From Coniella vitis (lineage: Eukaryota; Ascomycota; Sordariomycetes; Diaporthales; Schizoparmaceae), in the NCBI GenBank assembly GCA_011317545.1, contig WUJK01000004.1, positions 3,294,501 to 3,358,500 on the forward strand: a DNA stretch of 64,000 nt, in the 5' to 3' direction. The position numbers were made by a program, and so were the translations under genes. Within the stretch, counting starts at the first letter, position 1. The number at the start of each line of letters is the position of its first letter. Shown one piece after another: positions 36,901-49,598 of the stretch. Under the pieces are notes generated by a model. It was given only the letters and a program-made list of their open reading frames with translations. It was not told where the DNA came from and made no database searches.

Positions 36901-37960
36901 GTTTAGGAGGGACCTAAGCGTAGGATAGGCTATAGGTATACTATAGTAAGGGATAGGGTATTTATTATTATTACTATTAGGGTATTCTATAAATACTTAT
37001 ATATTTTCGATACTAAGGCGGTTAGGGCGCTTACGGGATTACAGCTAGCGCTAGAAACGGTATTATTAGCAGTATTTATCTATATAAATAGTACCTCGAT
37101 TATTTAAGGACTATAGGGTAATACGCCTATTACCTTATAATAGGCTTTCTAAAGCTTTTAGGCCCTTTACGAATAATACCTTATAGAGGGACGGTTAGTA
37201 ACTATCCTCTAGAGCCCTAGTTATATAGGTATAGCTAGGAATAAGCTTATAGATACTTTTATAAAAAGGGGTATAATACTCTCCTTAATAGGGCGGGTAA
37301 TAAGCCCTACTACCTTAGGTATATAGACCCTATATCGAGAGGGAATTAAGAGCTCTAAGAAGATATAATAGATATATTAGCAGGTAGTCTTATCTAGCTA
37401 GTATAGCGCTTAAGGGCTAAGCTTTCGTATTATAATATAACCGGCCCTTTCGCTAAGCTATTAGTAGCTAGCTCTCTTTATAGCTATAAGGACTAGTTAT
37501 AGCGACTTTAAAGTATATTACTATCGGTTTAGCCGGCTAGGGATAGACCGCTACTATAAAACGGGCTATTTTAGTAAGCTTTCGCTTTAGTATTAGGTAT
37601 ACTATATAATAGCTAGGCGGAGGTAGCGGGACTAGCCGAAGGGCCTAGCCGGGCCCCCTATTACGCCTTTCTACGAAACGTACTTATAGAGGGTGCTTAT
37701 AGATTATTAAGTATAGTCTACCTTTTTAGAAGTAGTCTATAAAGATTCTCTATAAATAATACCCTTACTATTATATATACGGTAGGTATAATACGGTCTA
37801 CTATTCTATAGAAAAGCGGGTTTAATTAGGATCTTATACTACTAGCTATTAGGGCAGTTTATAGCTATACTATAGGCTATCTAGGGCTAAAGTATATTAA
37901 ACTATATACGGTCGATTACCTAGCGTATAGTATTACTAAGGGCGCGTAGCGCGGTATAGC
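34000..37960 (+). pseudogene. LINE-A ORF2 remnant (copy A4)
   Basis: Endonuclease: NTPGVPIYIRGGVFNLIF at about 34,567-34,620, then SSNYKTLITIIG, the S-D-H block with His/Asp lost. Reverse transcriptase: YPKLD, KGLKRLVIYRLS, DI*GAFN, P*GLPLSPVLY near 35,930, and CYTDNILFL at 36,008-36,034, with the second catalytic Asp codon changed to AAT. RNase H: VYTDSSKV near 36,880, followed by the downstream acidic site readable as FDTKAVRAL. A one-base difference near 36,205 relative to A1 shifts the frame. Dozens of TAG/TAA codons make it inactive. Confidence 0.92.
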
Positions 37961-38174
37961 GGTCGGCGGGAATACCTAGGGTAGGGGCAATTAGGCCGGG
38001 AAGCAACTATAGTAAGCCTATAGCGCTAGGAGTATACTCCTACTTATAGGTAGTACTAGCGCTAATAGTAATAATAGTAGCTATAATAGCCTAGCGCTAA
38101 TATTACTAGGGCTAGTATTATAGCTAATACTACTATTATTAGCGGTAATAGGGTAGGATATAGCGGGGGCGCTT

Positions 38175-39290
38175 TTAAGGCTATATAACCGGCTTTACCT
38201 CCTCCTCCGACTTACTAGATAACTCGGTAATACCCTCTATTAATACTTTATCGTAAGCCTCCTTAGCTATACGAATAGTAATACGGTAGGGGGTATTATC
38301 CTTACCCTCCTATAGGGCGTTATATAGCTAGTAGCTAATAGTTATTAGGTAATTAGCTAGAGGGGTATAGCCCTTACGCTAATAACGCTAGCAGCGGGTA
38401 TTACCCTCGATATCCTAATAATCGCTAAGTAATTTACCGGTAATTACCGAGATTAGATACTACTCGTAAGGTATATTACGCTAGGTTATAATATAATAGC
38501 TACTAAGAGTAGCTTCGCTAGCCTTCTATATCTTCTTACGCCTAATAGGGGTAATAGGAGTAATAGCCTTACCCTTATTCTTAGTAGTCTTCTTCTTACT
38601 AGTCTTAGCCTTAAGCTAAGTACTAGTAGTAGTAGTAGCGTTAGTAGTACGGGTAGTATAAGGAGGGTTAGCCTTAATAGGAGCTGCTATCTTAATAGCC
38701 CTAGCCCTAGTATTACTACTACTAGTAGTAGCGGTAGAACGCTGCTTCTTAGTAGTAGGAGTATTAGTAGGAGCAGAGGTAGGCGTAGGGCGTTTATTAC
38801 TAGTATTACCGGCGGTAGTAGTACGGGCGATATCGATATCGTTATCGTTACTACTACTACTACTACTACTGCTATCGTCTATATAGGTACGATTAGTATT
38901 ACTATTAGTAATATAATTACTATCGTCGTTAGCCTTATCCTAATAGGCCTCCTTATTATCCTCCTCGGCGTTATTATTACTAGTATATATATTACTAATA
39001 GGCTCCTCGTTACTAGAGGTATCTTCGGCCTATTCCTAGCTATTTTAGAGTAAATCTACCTCGTCTTCGCTATTAGTACTATCCTTAGCAGCCTTAGTAT
39101 TACTCTTATCCTTATCCTTAAGCTCGAGGGTGCTATTAAGGGCCTTCTATAGGATATCTTTATTACCCTCGTCTTTATCGTAGATATAGTTATTACTATT
39201 AAGTATATTAGCAGTCGGCCCTATAGCGCTATATAGGAGTACGCTATATATTATAGGGGTAATACCCTTCTTAATAGCTTTAGTTTCTAT
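38175..39290 (-). pseudogene. Reverse-strand LINE-A ORF, about 371 codons (copy A4)
   Basis: Aligned start (39,288-39,290) to aligned stop (38,175-38,177) is 1,116 bases, six fewer than A1 and A3. The difference sits in the Lys-rich region near 38,580 and is a two-codon deletion that keeps the frame. A CAG codon is retained near 38,740 where A1 has TAG, giving direct evidence of a Gln to stop change. General layout as in A1. Confidence 0.6.
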
Positions 39291-40440
39291 TAGTAAATAT
39301 ACTTATTAGTAGTAGTTAATTAGCAGTACTAGAACTTAGCTTTAGTATAATATACTACGCTTATTATACTATTTATATAGGTATCTTATAGGAAGGATAT
39401 ACTACTTTATAGTAGCGCTAGATACGGTATTTATAGGAGCTTAGGCTAGTTTATATAGATTAATAGGAGTATTATACGTTTCTTAGTTATATAGGTATTA
39501 GTAGTATTCGCGGTACGGCGCGCTTTAGTATACTTAGCTATATATTAATTTAAAACATTAGTAGACTGCTATAAATCCTAGTATTCGATTAGGAAAAGTA
39601 GATATACTTACTTCCTTTTTTAGAAGGCATTATAGTAGTAGTAATAGTAGTTGCTATACTTAGGATTATAGAGGGGAGTATAGTATAGCGGCGGCGATAG
39701 TTAATAATACTACTATATAGTAGATTAAGAAAGGAGGAGGGAGAAGGGAGGAAGAGGAGGGAGTTTAGATAAGCTATAATAGGCGTAGGAGAAATATAGC
39801 AGATAGCGCTATACCTCTACTATTAATAATAGTAGGGGTATAACTAGCTATAATAGCTATTATCTATAACTATAGATAAAGGGCTAGCTACTATTAGCAG
39901 AAGGACGTATACTTTTACGGACTAATAATAGTAGACGCCTTAAGGTATATCTCTAACGCGTCTTAAGCTACTACTCTATACTACTATAAGGATATCTATA
40001 CTATATTAGCAGCTTAGTAGCTAGCTAGCTCTCTAGCGCAGCGCCCTTAGGCTGCTATACTAGTGAGGTTATCGCTAGTATAATCGACGTATAGTACGTA
40101 TATAGTATGGCTTCGGAACTGGTCTCGGCCGGCATCTAACGTCTGGTAACCATACGGTAATACGCTAACCTAATAAAAACATAGCTCTGCACGGGCTATA
40201 CTAATAGTATTATATAACTCTGCTCTAAGATCAATCCCTAGAGCATTTAGCCTCTAGCACGTAGCTAATATACTATAAAGCAGCCTTCGGGCTGGGGTTG
40301 CATTACGAATATATATGCTGGGTGGGTATATATACGCTCCTTAGCAGTACGACGGGCAGTATACGCCGAGATACCCCTTAGGAGGTATGCCAGCGTAACT
40401 GGTCCGGCGTTAATTTAATTAAATAAATAAATAAATAAAT

Positions 40441-41390
40441 ATAATATATAGCGTACTCCTATATAGCGTTATAAAGTCGAGTATTAATATACTTAATAAT
40501 AATAACTATATTTATAATAACGATAAGGACTATAATAATATCCTATAGAAGGCCCTTAATAATAATACCTTTAAGCTTAAGGATAAGAATAAGGGTAATA
40601 CTAAGGCTATTAAAGACGGTATCGAAGATAAGGATAAGGTAGATTTACTTTATACTAATTATAGCTAAGCCGATAATACTTCTAATAATAAAGAAACTAC
40701 TATTTATATATATACTAGCAATAATAACGATAAGGAGGATAATAATAAAGCTTATTAGGATAAAGTTAATAATAATAATAATTATACTATTAATAATAAT
40801 ATTAACTATATTTATATAAACGATAGTAATAATAGTAATAGTAATAATAACGATAATAATATGGTATTACTTATACTATTACCGCCGGTAATGATAATAA
40901 TAAACGGCCTATACTTACCTCTATTCTAATTAATACGCTTACTACTAAGAAGTAGTATTCTATTATTACTATTAGTAGTAATAATATTAAATTTAGAGCT
41001 ATTAAGGTTATAGCTCCTATTAAAGCTAATCCCTATTATACTACTTATACTACTAATACTATTACTATTACTAACACCTAGCTTAAGGCTAAGATAGGTA
41101 AGAAGAAGGCTAGTATTAATAAGAATAAGAGTAAAGCCGTTATACCTAATATTCCTATTAAGCCTAAGAAAATATAAAAGGCTAATAAAGCTGTTCTTAA
41201 TAACCGATATATTATAATCTAATATAATATACCTTATAAGTAATACTTAGTCTTAATAATCGTCGGTAAATCGCTTAATAATTATTAAGATATTAAAAGT
41301 AATTCTTATTATTAATATTATAAATATAAAGGCTATAACCCCTTACCTAACTTCTTAATAACTATTAATAGCTCGTTATATAACGTATAT
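40441..41390 (-). mobile_element. LINE-A copy A6 (minus), middle segment
   Basis: It continues A6 from the right-hand A4 duplication and carries most of the reverse-strand ORF on the plus strand (40,456-41,385). It includes AIKVIAPIKANPYYTTYTTN-like and Lys-rich segments and SRY*IVI*YNIPYK-like residues near 41,190. It is interrupted by A5 at GTTATATAACG (41,375-41,385). Confidence 0.88.
40456..41385 (+). pseudogene. Reverse-strand LINE-A ORF of A6, piece 2 of 3
   Basis: This piece covers the acidic, Asn-rich middle (NDNKDYNNIL-like) and the Lys-rich part (KAKIGKKKASINKNKSK near 41,087-41,137). It continues at 49,610 with the C-terminal RIAKEAYNKVLIKGFIEAF-like end and stops at 49,752. Confidence 0.55.
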
Positions 41391-41599
41391 TACTTTCCCG
41401 ATACTTTTCTCATATACGCTTGCCTTTATTAAGGGTATATACGGTTTTTATTACTATTTTACTAATACTCGGCCTATTTATATATAAGTAAATACGGTTA
41501 TAGGATAGCCTTATAGGAGGCCCTCCTTATAGATACGATATAAGGCGGCTCTATACCGCCTAGGAAACTAATTCCTAGGATAGATATTAATTCTATCTC

Positions 41600-43220
41600 G
41601 GATTTAATTTATTCCCTTATATAGTAAAAGAGGTATTATAATATTACGCTATTAGTATAAAAGAATATTATTACTCGTTAAAATAACCCCCTCGCCCTTA
41701 ATATAATTAAGACCCTTCTTTTAAGCGTATAATATATATTTATAGCTTAAGAGATTATCCTATTAATAATAAATAAGACCTTAAGAAAGCTAATTAATAC
41801 CTTTCAAGAATCTTTATAAAGCGAGGAGTATCTCTATATAAAGAAGGTATATTCCTAGCTCTTAGCTATAATTAAATAGGAATTCGAAAATCTTTTATCG
41901 AACCCGGCTATTAGCCGATTCACTCCGATATACCTAGCTTCTTCTATTATTACCTTATAAGTAATACTCTATCCTTAATAACCCTTTTTATTTACCTAAT
42001 ACCCTTAATAGGGTTATAATTAGGCTATTATTATAAATATAACTACCGGGCTTCTAACGGACCTTATATATTATATTCGAAAGGCCGGCTTTTAACTCGG
42101 CCGGTAATAGGGGTAGGATATAAAGATCCTTCTTAAAGCTATTCCTTATAATACGCTTATAAGCTTACCCCTTTAGGGATTTAAGCTAAGTATTTATACC
42201 TAATTATAAATATTTATAATAGATATAAAGGTAATTATTAAAACCCTTATTAGTTAAGCTTTACGCTTTATAAATAAGGAGGTTTATAATAAGCTTCTTA
42301 TTAAACTTTTAAAGGATAAGCTATTTAAACTAATATAAATATCCTCGGTAATTTTATTATAAACCTAGGTTATTTATATAGTAACCGGGGTTTTAAAAGA
42401 GCTTTATAACCCCTTTATTTATTAAAGGATATCCCCTAAGGAGTATATTCGGGAGGAGGCTATTATATAAATAGGAGTTAAACCTATTTCCTATAAGCTA
42501 TTTATAAATAGATATAACCTTATTATAAATATAATTATCTAATTAATATCCTCTTTATATAAAGTATAACCTTTTTAAGATTTTAACTTACCCTAAGCCC
42601 GGCTTATATAAGAGATAAAGAAGCTTTCTTTCTATATAGATAGCTATCTTAATTATTATTTAACTAAGTATTATATAAAGAATAAGTAATACCTTATCTA
42701 TTCTAATACCTAATATACTTAAAAGGGAGAGATTTATATACTTCCTCTTAAGTATATTAATTATTATAAGCCGGTTTACTCTAGGTACCTTAGTTATATT
42801 AACGCCCTTATAATAATTAATTAATAGCTCTAATATCTATTTATCTCTAATTTAAAAGAATTAGGAATATAAATAAAGCTTATTATAATATTATAAATAT
42901 AATTATAAATTTTCTTAATAGTTAATAAGGGCTTTAACCCTTTATTAAGCTTATAAAATAATTATCTATTAAGGCTAGTTCTCGGAAGCAGGCTTATAAT
43001 AATATCTATAATTATATACCGCTAGCTAGTTTATAATAACGTTTATAATTTAACCTAGCTATTATACTATCTTTAAAAGATTCTAGCCCCGATATAATTA
43101 AGGATTTTACCCTATTAATAGATATAATTAAGGATAGTAATAATATAATTATAATCCTTAGCTCTTAGGGGGGTTTAAATATTATTACCTACCTTAAATA
43201 TAAATAGGATATACCCTTTG
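41600..43220 (+). pseudogene. LINE-A gag-like ORF1 remnant (copy A5)
   Basis: It aligns with A4 ORF1 throughout. The segment equivalent to VKLISYRLSINRYNPIIGI reads with several replacements near 42,478-42,535, and the Tyr-rich knuckle region lies near 42,645-42,790 (NYYKPVYSRYLSYI). Extra TAA codons and indels make it unreadable as one frame. Confidence 0.75.
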
Positions 43221-43229
43221 AATAACCGG

Positions 43230-46200
43230 GGGGCTTTTTTTATAATCGCTTAAACGAATATAGGGAAGAAATAGTTTACTTATATTATATTATTAATACT
43301 CTATACTAAGTAGGAGGTAAACGTTATATAAATCTAGGAACTATATATAATATATAATATAAGAACTTAAAGATACCCTATTTTATAAGCTTTTCTTATT
43401 AATAGATAATTAAGAAAGGGATTTATTAGCTTATTATAAGGAGAGAAGGTAAGAGTTACTCGGTAATAAGCCCCGGGTCCTAATATATATATAATAAGGG
43501 TATAAGCCATATATAATATAGAAATAGCCCTTAGCTATAAGGAATAAAGTTTAGCTAAAAGTATTAGGAATCCTCTTAATTAATATTTATCGAGTATTTA
43601 GAGAGGATATAATACTCGTTATATATTAAATAATCCCCTTATATAAAGATAGGTAATTAAGGGTAATCTAAATATAATCTATACTCTTTATAAGCTAGGT
43701 AAGCTTAATAAAAGGGGTAATAACCGGGTTAAGGATTAAATATTATTAAGAGATATATTTTTATAAATATCCCGGGTATCTCGATTTATATTAAAGATAG
43801 GGTTCTAACCCTTATCTTTTCGAATATAACGGATATAGCTATAAAGGTAGCTTCTAACCTATATACCGGCTCTAATTATAAGACCCTTATTATTATTATT
43901 AGCGATAACCCCTATTATCTTAGGAATAACTAATATAGCTATAAATAGCTTTATAATCCCTTCCGGCTTTTAAAAGCCTTTTAAAGATAGGGTTAATAAA
44001 TATATTATCCTTCTCCTTAGGAAAAAGCCCGGATTCTTTAAATAAATAGGTAATTTACTTAAACTACCTTTAAGGTTAGGCTTTAAAGGTAATAGGATAT
44101 TAATTATAACCTTATTCCTAAGCCTCTTAATAAGACGATAGGGTAAAAGAGGCTTACCGGGTATATATTAAGGCCCGGTATAATTATAGAATATATTTAA
44201 AGGAGTTTTAAACTATTAACAATACTTTTAAAGGGGCGGTTTATTTATATTATCGGGGCTTCTAATAGGATAGAATTAATATAATACCTTTAAATATAGA
44301 TATTTTTAAGGTAATAAGGTAATATAAGCTAGCTATATTATTTCGAGCTCTTTTATTATAAGTAGAGGATAAGATATTATATAAGGACCCGGTTAAAAAG
44401 GTAAGCCTATTATAGGACGAAATCCTATAATAGTTCTCTAGGGATAATAATTTAATTAGAAACTTATTTAAAGGCTAGGATTCCTTTAAAGCTTACTTCT
44501 AATAGGGTTATATAGCTATACTTAAGGAGGTAAAGAAGTATATTATCTAGGTTAAGTTTACTTCCCCCGGGCTAGATAATATCTTAATAGCCTTATTAAA
44601 ACAGTATTAGGATAACCTAAGCCCTCTTCTAATATAGGTTTATAATTATTACCTTATTATAAGGTATTTCTTTTAATCCGAACGCTATATTAAAATATTA
44701 ATATACCCTAAGCTAGGTAAAAGGGATATAAATAGCCTTAGGTTATATAATCTTATTATTCTTCCTTTTACCTTTTCTAAAAAGCTAAAGAAGCTAATTA
44801 TATATAAGCTCTCCTAGATATTACTTACCGAAGGGGGTTTTAACCCTTAATATTATAAAGTATTATTAAAACGCTCTATAATAAACCTAATCGTAGTACT
44901 TATATATAATATTAAGCTAATATTCTCCCGGGGATAAGTTATTATAATAGGAATTAAAGATATATAGGGGGCTTTGAATATTATTCTTCTTAATAAATTA
45001 GTTATATAGCTATAAGCTCTCGGCTTCCTATTAATATTTTTAAGTCTTATATCCTCCTTCCTCATAATATAACTAATATAAATCCGCTTAAATGGGTTAA
45101 TAATTAATTTTACTTTAATAAAATATAATATACCCTAAAGCTTATTATTCTTATTAATTCTTTATATAATATACCTCTTAGAGCTTATTTTATAGGGTAA
45201 TAATAGGTATCCTTATTATATAGATAATAATCTCTTTCTCTATATCTCTAATAATATAGAGGAGAATATAATATTATTAGAGATAGATATAATAAGCGTT
45301 AATAACTAAGCTATAAGCAATATAATATAATTTATAGCGGAGAAAATTAAGGTATTCTACTCCTTATAACGAGGTAGTATAGCTAGCTATTATAATAAGC
45401 AATAGGTATATAGAGCTTACTATTAATATACCCTCTTATTCTAAGATAGCTAGCTTTTGTTAATTAAACTTTTAATTTAATAGGCGTTTTACGGATAGAA
45501 GGTATATAATAGAAAGGGTTTATAAAATAGTAAAGATTATTACCTACCTTAGGGGTTTTAGGAAAGTATAATATAGCCTCCTTACAATATCTATTTATAA
45601 AACGGTTATAGTTATATTTATATTTATCTCGATACTTATATATATAACGGACTCCTAGTTTCGGCTAGGCTATATACCTACGGTATAGCTTAAGAAGGCG
45701 GACTAATTACTAATAAAAGGTATTAAAGGGGTATTACCGGTATAAAGATAATATAAATAATAATAGCCTTTTATAAAATAAGCTTCCCTATAGCTAAGCT
45801 TATATTTAAGGTTACGGTTCGCCGAGCTAGCTTATAATACGCTTTATTAAATATAAGGCACCCCCTTTATAGATAAATATACGCCCTTATTAATTATAAC
45901 CTTAGGGTATTTACTATATATTTCTAAACGCTATATATAGGTTTCCGATTATACCTAGAATAGCTCTGTTACCTCCTTAATTCTCTAACTAAGCTATATT
46001 AAACCCTAATATTAGTTATATTAAAGAAAAAAGACTTTTATAGAATAATATATGATATATAACCCTATTATTAAACGCTATAGTAATATATATAAACGGC
46101 TCTAAGGTTTAAGACGAGCTTAAGTATAGAATAAGCTATAAGTATACTATTATAAGGAATAGCGTACTTATTACTATTATTACTAGGGTACTTTATAAAT

Positions 46201-47230
46201 ACTTATATATCTTTAATAAAAAAGCGGTTAAAGCGCTTATAGGATTATAACTAATATTAAAAACAGCTTTAGTATTTATATTTATCTATATAGATAATAC
46301 CTTGATTATTTAAAAGCTATTAGATAATATATTTATTACCTTATAATAAGGTTTTCGAGATTTCTAAGCTCTTTATAAATAATACCTAGCGAAGGGCTAG
46401 CTAATAATTATCCTCTAAAGTCCTAGCTATATAAGTATAGCTAGGAATAAGCTTATAAATATCCTTATAAAGAGGGGTATAAAATTCTCTTTAATAAGGC
46501 CGGTAATAAGCTTTATTACCTTAAGTATATAAACCTTTTACTTATAAGATATTAAGCGTTCGGAGAAAGCGTAATAAGTATAATAATATATATCTCCATT
46601 TAATTAATATAACGCTTAGAGGCTAGGCTACCGTATAACGGTATAGCCGGCCCTTTACTTAAGCTATTAATAACTTATTCTTTGTATAATTATAAGGATT
46701 AATTATAAGAACCTTTAAGTATATTATTATTATTTTAGCCGGCTAAAGATAAGCCGCTATTATAGAATAACCTATTTAAGTAAGCTTTCGCCTTAGTATT
46801 AGGTATATTATATTATAGCTAGGTAGAGGTAATAAGATTAGCCGGAGGGGCCCTTTAAGCCCCCTAATAATTCGTTCCGTAAAATATATTTATAAAAAGT
46901 TTTTATAAATTATTAGATATAAACTACCTTCTTAGAGATAGTTTATAAAGATTCTATATAAATAGTTATTTAGTTATTATTAATATAAGATATATAATAT
47001 AATTTATTACCTTATAGGAAAGCGGGTTTAAACGAACTCTTATACTATTAGCTATTAGGGTAGTTTATAACTATATTATAAATTATCTAGGGCTAAGGTA
47101 TATTAGGCTATATATAATCGATTACCTCGCGTATAGTATTATTAAGGGCTTATAGTATAGTATAGCAGTTAGTAGGAGTATTTAGGGTAAGGGTAATTAA
47201 CCCGGGAAGTAATTATAATAAGCTTATAGT
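43230..47230 (+). pseudogene. LINE-A ORF2 remnant (copy A5)
   Basis: The endonuclease end is visible at about 43,770-43,890 (a YIKDRVL segment, then GSNYKTLIIII). The reverse transcriptase has a YYIDNNLFLYIS motif at about 45,214-45,240 with the second Asp as Asn. RNase H begins with VYINGSKV near 46,085, where YTDGS is expected, so its first catalytic Asp is also Asn. A 70-codon minus-strand frame at 44,853-45,065 is a shadow of this gene. Confidence 0.85.
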
Positions 47231-47315
47231 GCTAAGGGTATACTTCTAATTATAAATAGTATTAGTATTAATAATAATAATAGTAATAGTAGGGCTAGAT
47301 ATAGCGGGTATATTT

Positions 47316-48441
47316 CTAAGGCTAAGAAACTAGCTTTACCTCTTCTTCGAACTTATTAAAAGCTTTAATAAAACCCTTTACTAATACTTTATCGTAGGCC
47401 TCCTTAAATATATAAATAATAATATAATAGGGGCTACCGTCCTTATCTATTTATAAAGCATTATATAGCTAGCTATTAATAGTTATTAGATAGTTAGGTA
47501 AGGGGTTATAGCCTTTATACTAATAGCGCTAGTAATAAGTATTACTTTCGATATCCTAATAATTATTAAGCGATTTACCGGCGATTACCGAGACGAAATA
47601 CTATTTATTAAGTATATCGCGCTAGGTTATAATATATTAGCTATTAAAAGTAGTTTTACTAACTTTCTATATCTTCTTATACTTAGTAGGAGTAATAGAT
47701 ATAATAGCTTTACTCTTATTCCTAATAAAATTAGCCTTCTTCTTACCCGTTTTAGCCTTAGGCTAAGCGTTAATAGTAATAATAGTATTAATAGTACAGG
47801 TAGTATAAGGAGGATTAACTTTAATAAGAGCTATAATCTTAATAGTTCTAGCTTTAATATTATTATTACTAATAATAACGGTAAAAGGCTACTTTTTAAT
47901 AATAAGAGTATTACTTAGAATAGAGCTAAATATAAGGCGTTTATTATTATTATTACCGGCGGTAATAATATAAGTAATACCGATATTATTATCGCTACTA
48001 TTACTATTACTACTACTATTATCGTTTATATAAGTATAGTTAGTATTACTATTAATACTATAGTTATTATCGTCGTTAGCCTTATTCTAATAGTCCTTAT
48101 TATCGTCCTCCTTATTATTATTATTATTAATATATATATATATTAATAATAGCTTCCTTATTATTTAAACTATTATTAGCTTAGCTATAATTAGTATAAA
48201 GTAAGTTTACCCTATCTTCGTTATTAGTATTATCCTTAATAGCCTCGGTATTACCCTTATCCTTATCCTCGAGCTCGAGGATATTATCGACGGCCTTTTA
48301 TAGGATATTATTATTATCCTTATTATTATTGTATATATAATTATTATTATTAAGTATATTAGTAATCGGCTTTATAAGGCTATATAGGAGTATACTATAT
48401 ATTATAGGGGTAATACTCTTCTTAATAGCTTTAGGGTCTAT
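47316..48441 (-). pseudogene. Reverse-strand LINE-A ORF, frameshifted (copy A5)
   Basis: Aligned start to aligned stop is 1,126 bases, not a multiple of three, so at least one frameshift is present. The order of acidic, Lys-rich and C-terminal parts is still recognisable. An ATT/AAT-rich tract lies near 48,110-48,145. Confidence 0.5.
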
Positions 48442-49598
48442 TAATAGATATATTTATTAATAGTATTTAATTAAAATATTTTAGATATTACTTTTAAGCT
48501 ATACTTTATAATTATTCTAATATATATATAATAATATAATTAAGAGGCTATAGTACTTTAGAATAGTACTAAGTATAATACTTTAGGAGCTCGGGCTAGT
48601 TTATATAGCTTAACTAGTTTAATATATACTTCTTAGTTATATAGGTATTAATAGTATTCGTAGTATAACGCGCTTTAGCGTATTTACCTATATATTATTA
48701 TAAAACGTTAATAGGCTATTATAAATCTTAAGAATTATTTAAAGGGAGTAAATATATTTACTTCCTTCCTTAGGAGGTATAGTAGTAGTAAAGGTAATAA
48801 TTATAGTATTAAGAGCTTTAATAAGGAGTTTGATATAGCGGTAGTATAAGCTAGTAATATTATTATATAGCTATATATTAAAGTAAAAAAGGAAGAGGGA
48901 AGAAGGAGAAAGAGGAGGGAGTATAGGTAACTTATAAAGGGGGTGGAAGAAGTATAGTAGACGGTATAATACCCTTAATATTAATAATAGTAAGGATACT
49001 TCTAGCTATAATAGCTATTATTTATATTTATAGATAAAGGGCTAGCTATTATTAATAGGGTAAAATATACTTTTACGAATTATAAGTAATAAGCGCTTTA
49101 AAATATATCTCTAATATATTCTAAGCTACTATTTTATACTATTATAAGGATATCTATATTATAATAATAAGTTAGTAGCTAGTAGGCTTTCTAATATACC
49201 GCCCTTAGGCTTTTATATTAGTAAGGTTATCGCTAATATAATCGGTATATTATATATATATAGAATAAGCTCGGGACCGGTCTCGGCCGGTATCTAACGC
49301 CTAATAGCTATATAATAATACGCTAACCTAATATAAAGTAGCCCTATATAGGTTATATAAATAGTATTATAAAAATCTATTCTAAGACTAATCCCTAGAA
49401 TATTTAGCCTTTAGGATATAGCTAATACGCTATAAAGCAGCTTTTAAGCTTAGGTTATACTATAACTATATATCCTAGGTAAGCGTATATACGCTTCTTA
49501 GTAGTATAATAGGCAGTATACGCCGAGATACCCCCTAGGAGGTATACTAGCGTAATTAGTCCGGCGTTAATTCAATTAAATAAATAAGTAAATAAATA

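Larger units (their letters stand above)
32193..40440 (+). mobile_element. LINE-A copy A4, full length (about 8.25 kb)
   Basis: This is the only uninterrupted full-length copy: 5' leader (32,193-32,390), gag-like ORF1, ORF2, reverse-strand ORF, 3' region and (AAAT)n tail (40,412-40,440). It is bounded by a 15-bp target duplication, ATAACATATAGCGCA (32,178-32,192) and ATAATATATAGCGTA (40,441-40,455), whose two differences are both CA to TA. Its last ~400 bases keep many CpA/TpG sites while the rest is saturated with RIP. Confidence 0.95.
41391..49598 (+). mobile_element. LINE-A copy A5, full length, most decayed
   Basis: It spans leader to tail (49,575-49,598). It is flanked by an 11-bp duplication, GTTATATAACG (41,375-41,385) and GTTATATAGCG (49,599-49,609), where the one difference is G to A. 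The short interval 41,386-41,390 left of CTTTCCCG is unassigned. More substitutions and small indels than A1, A3 or A4 suggest more RIP cycles or greater age. Confidence 0.92.

Noticed and set aside
44853..45065. 70-codon minus-strand open frame
   Set aside because: It overlaps the reverse transcriptase region of A5 in antisense and is a shadow of ORF2.
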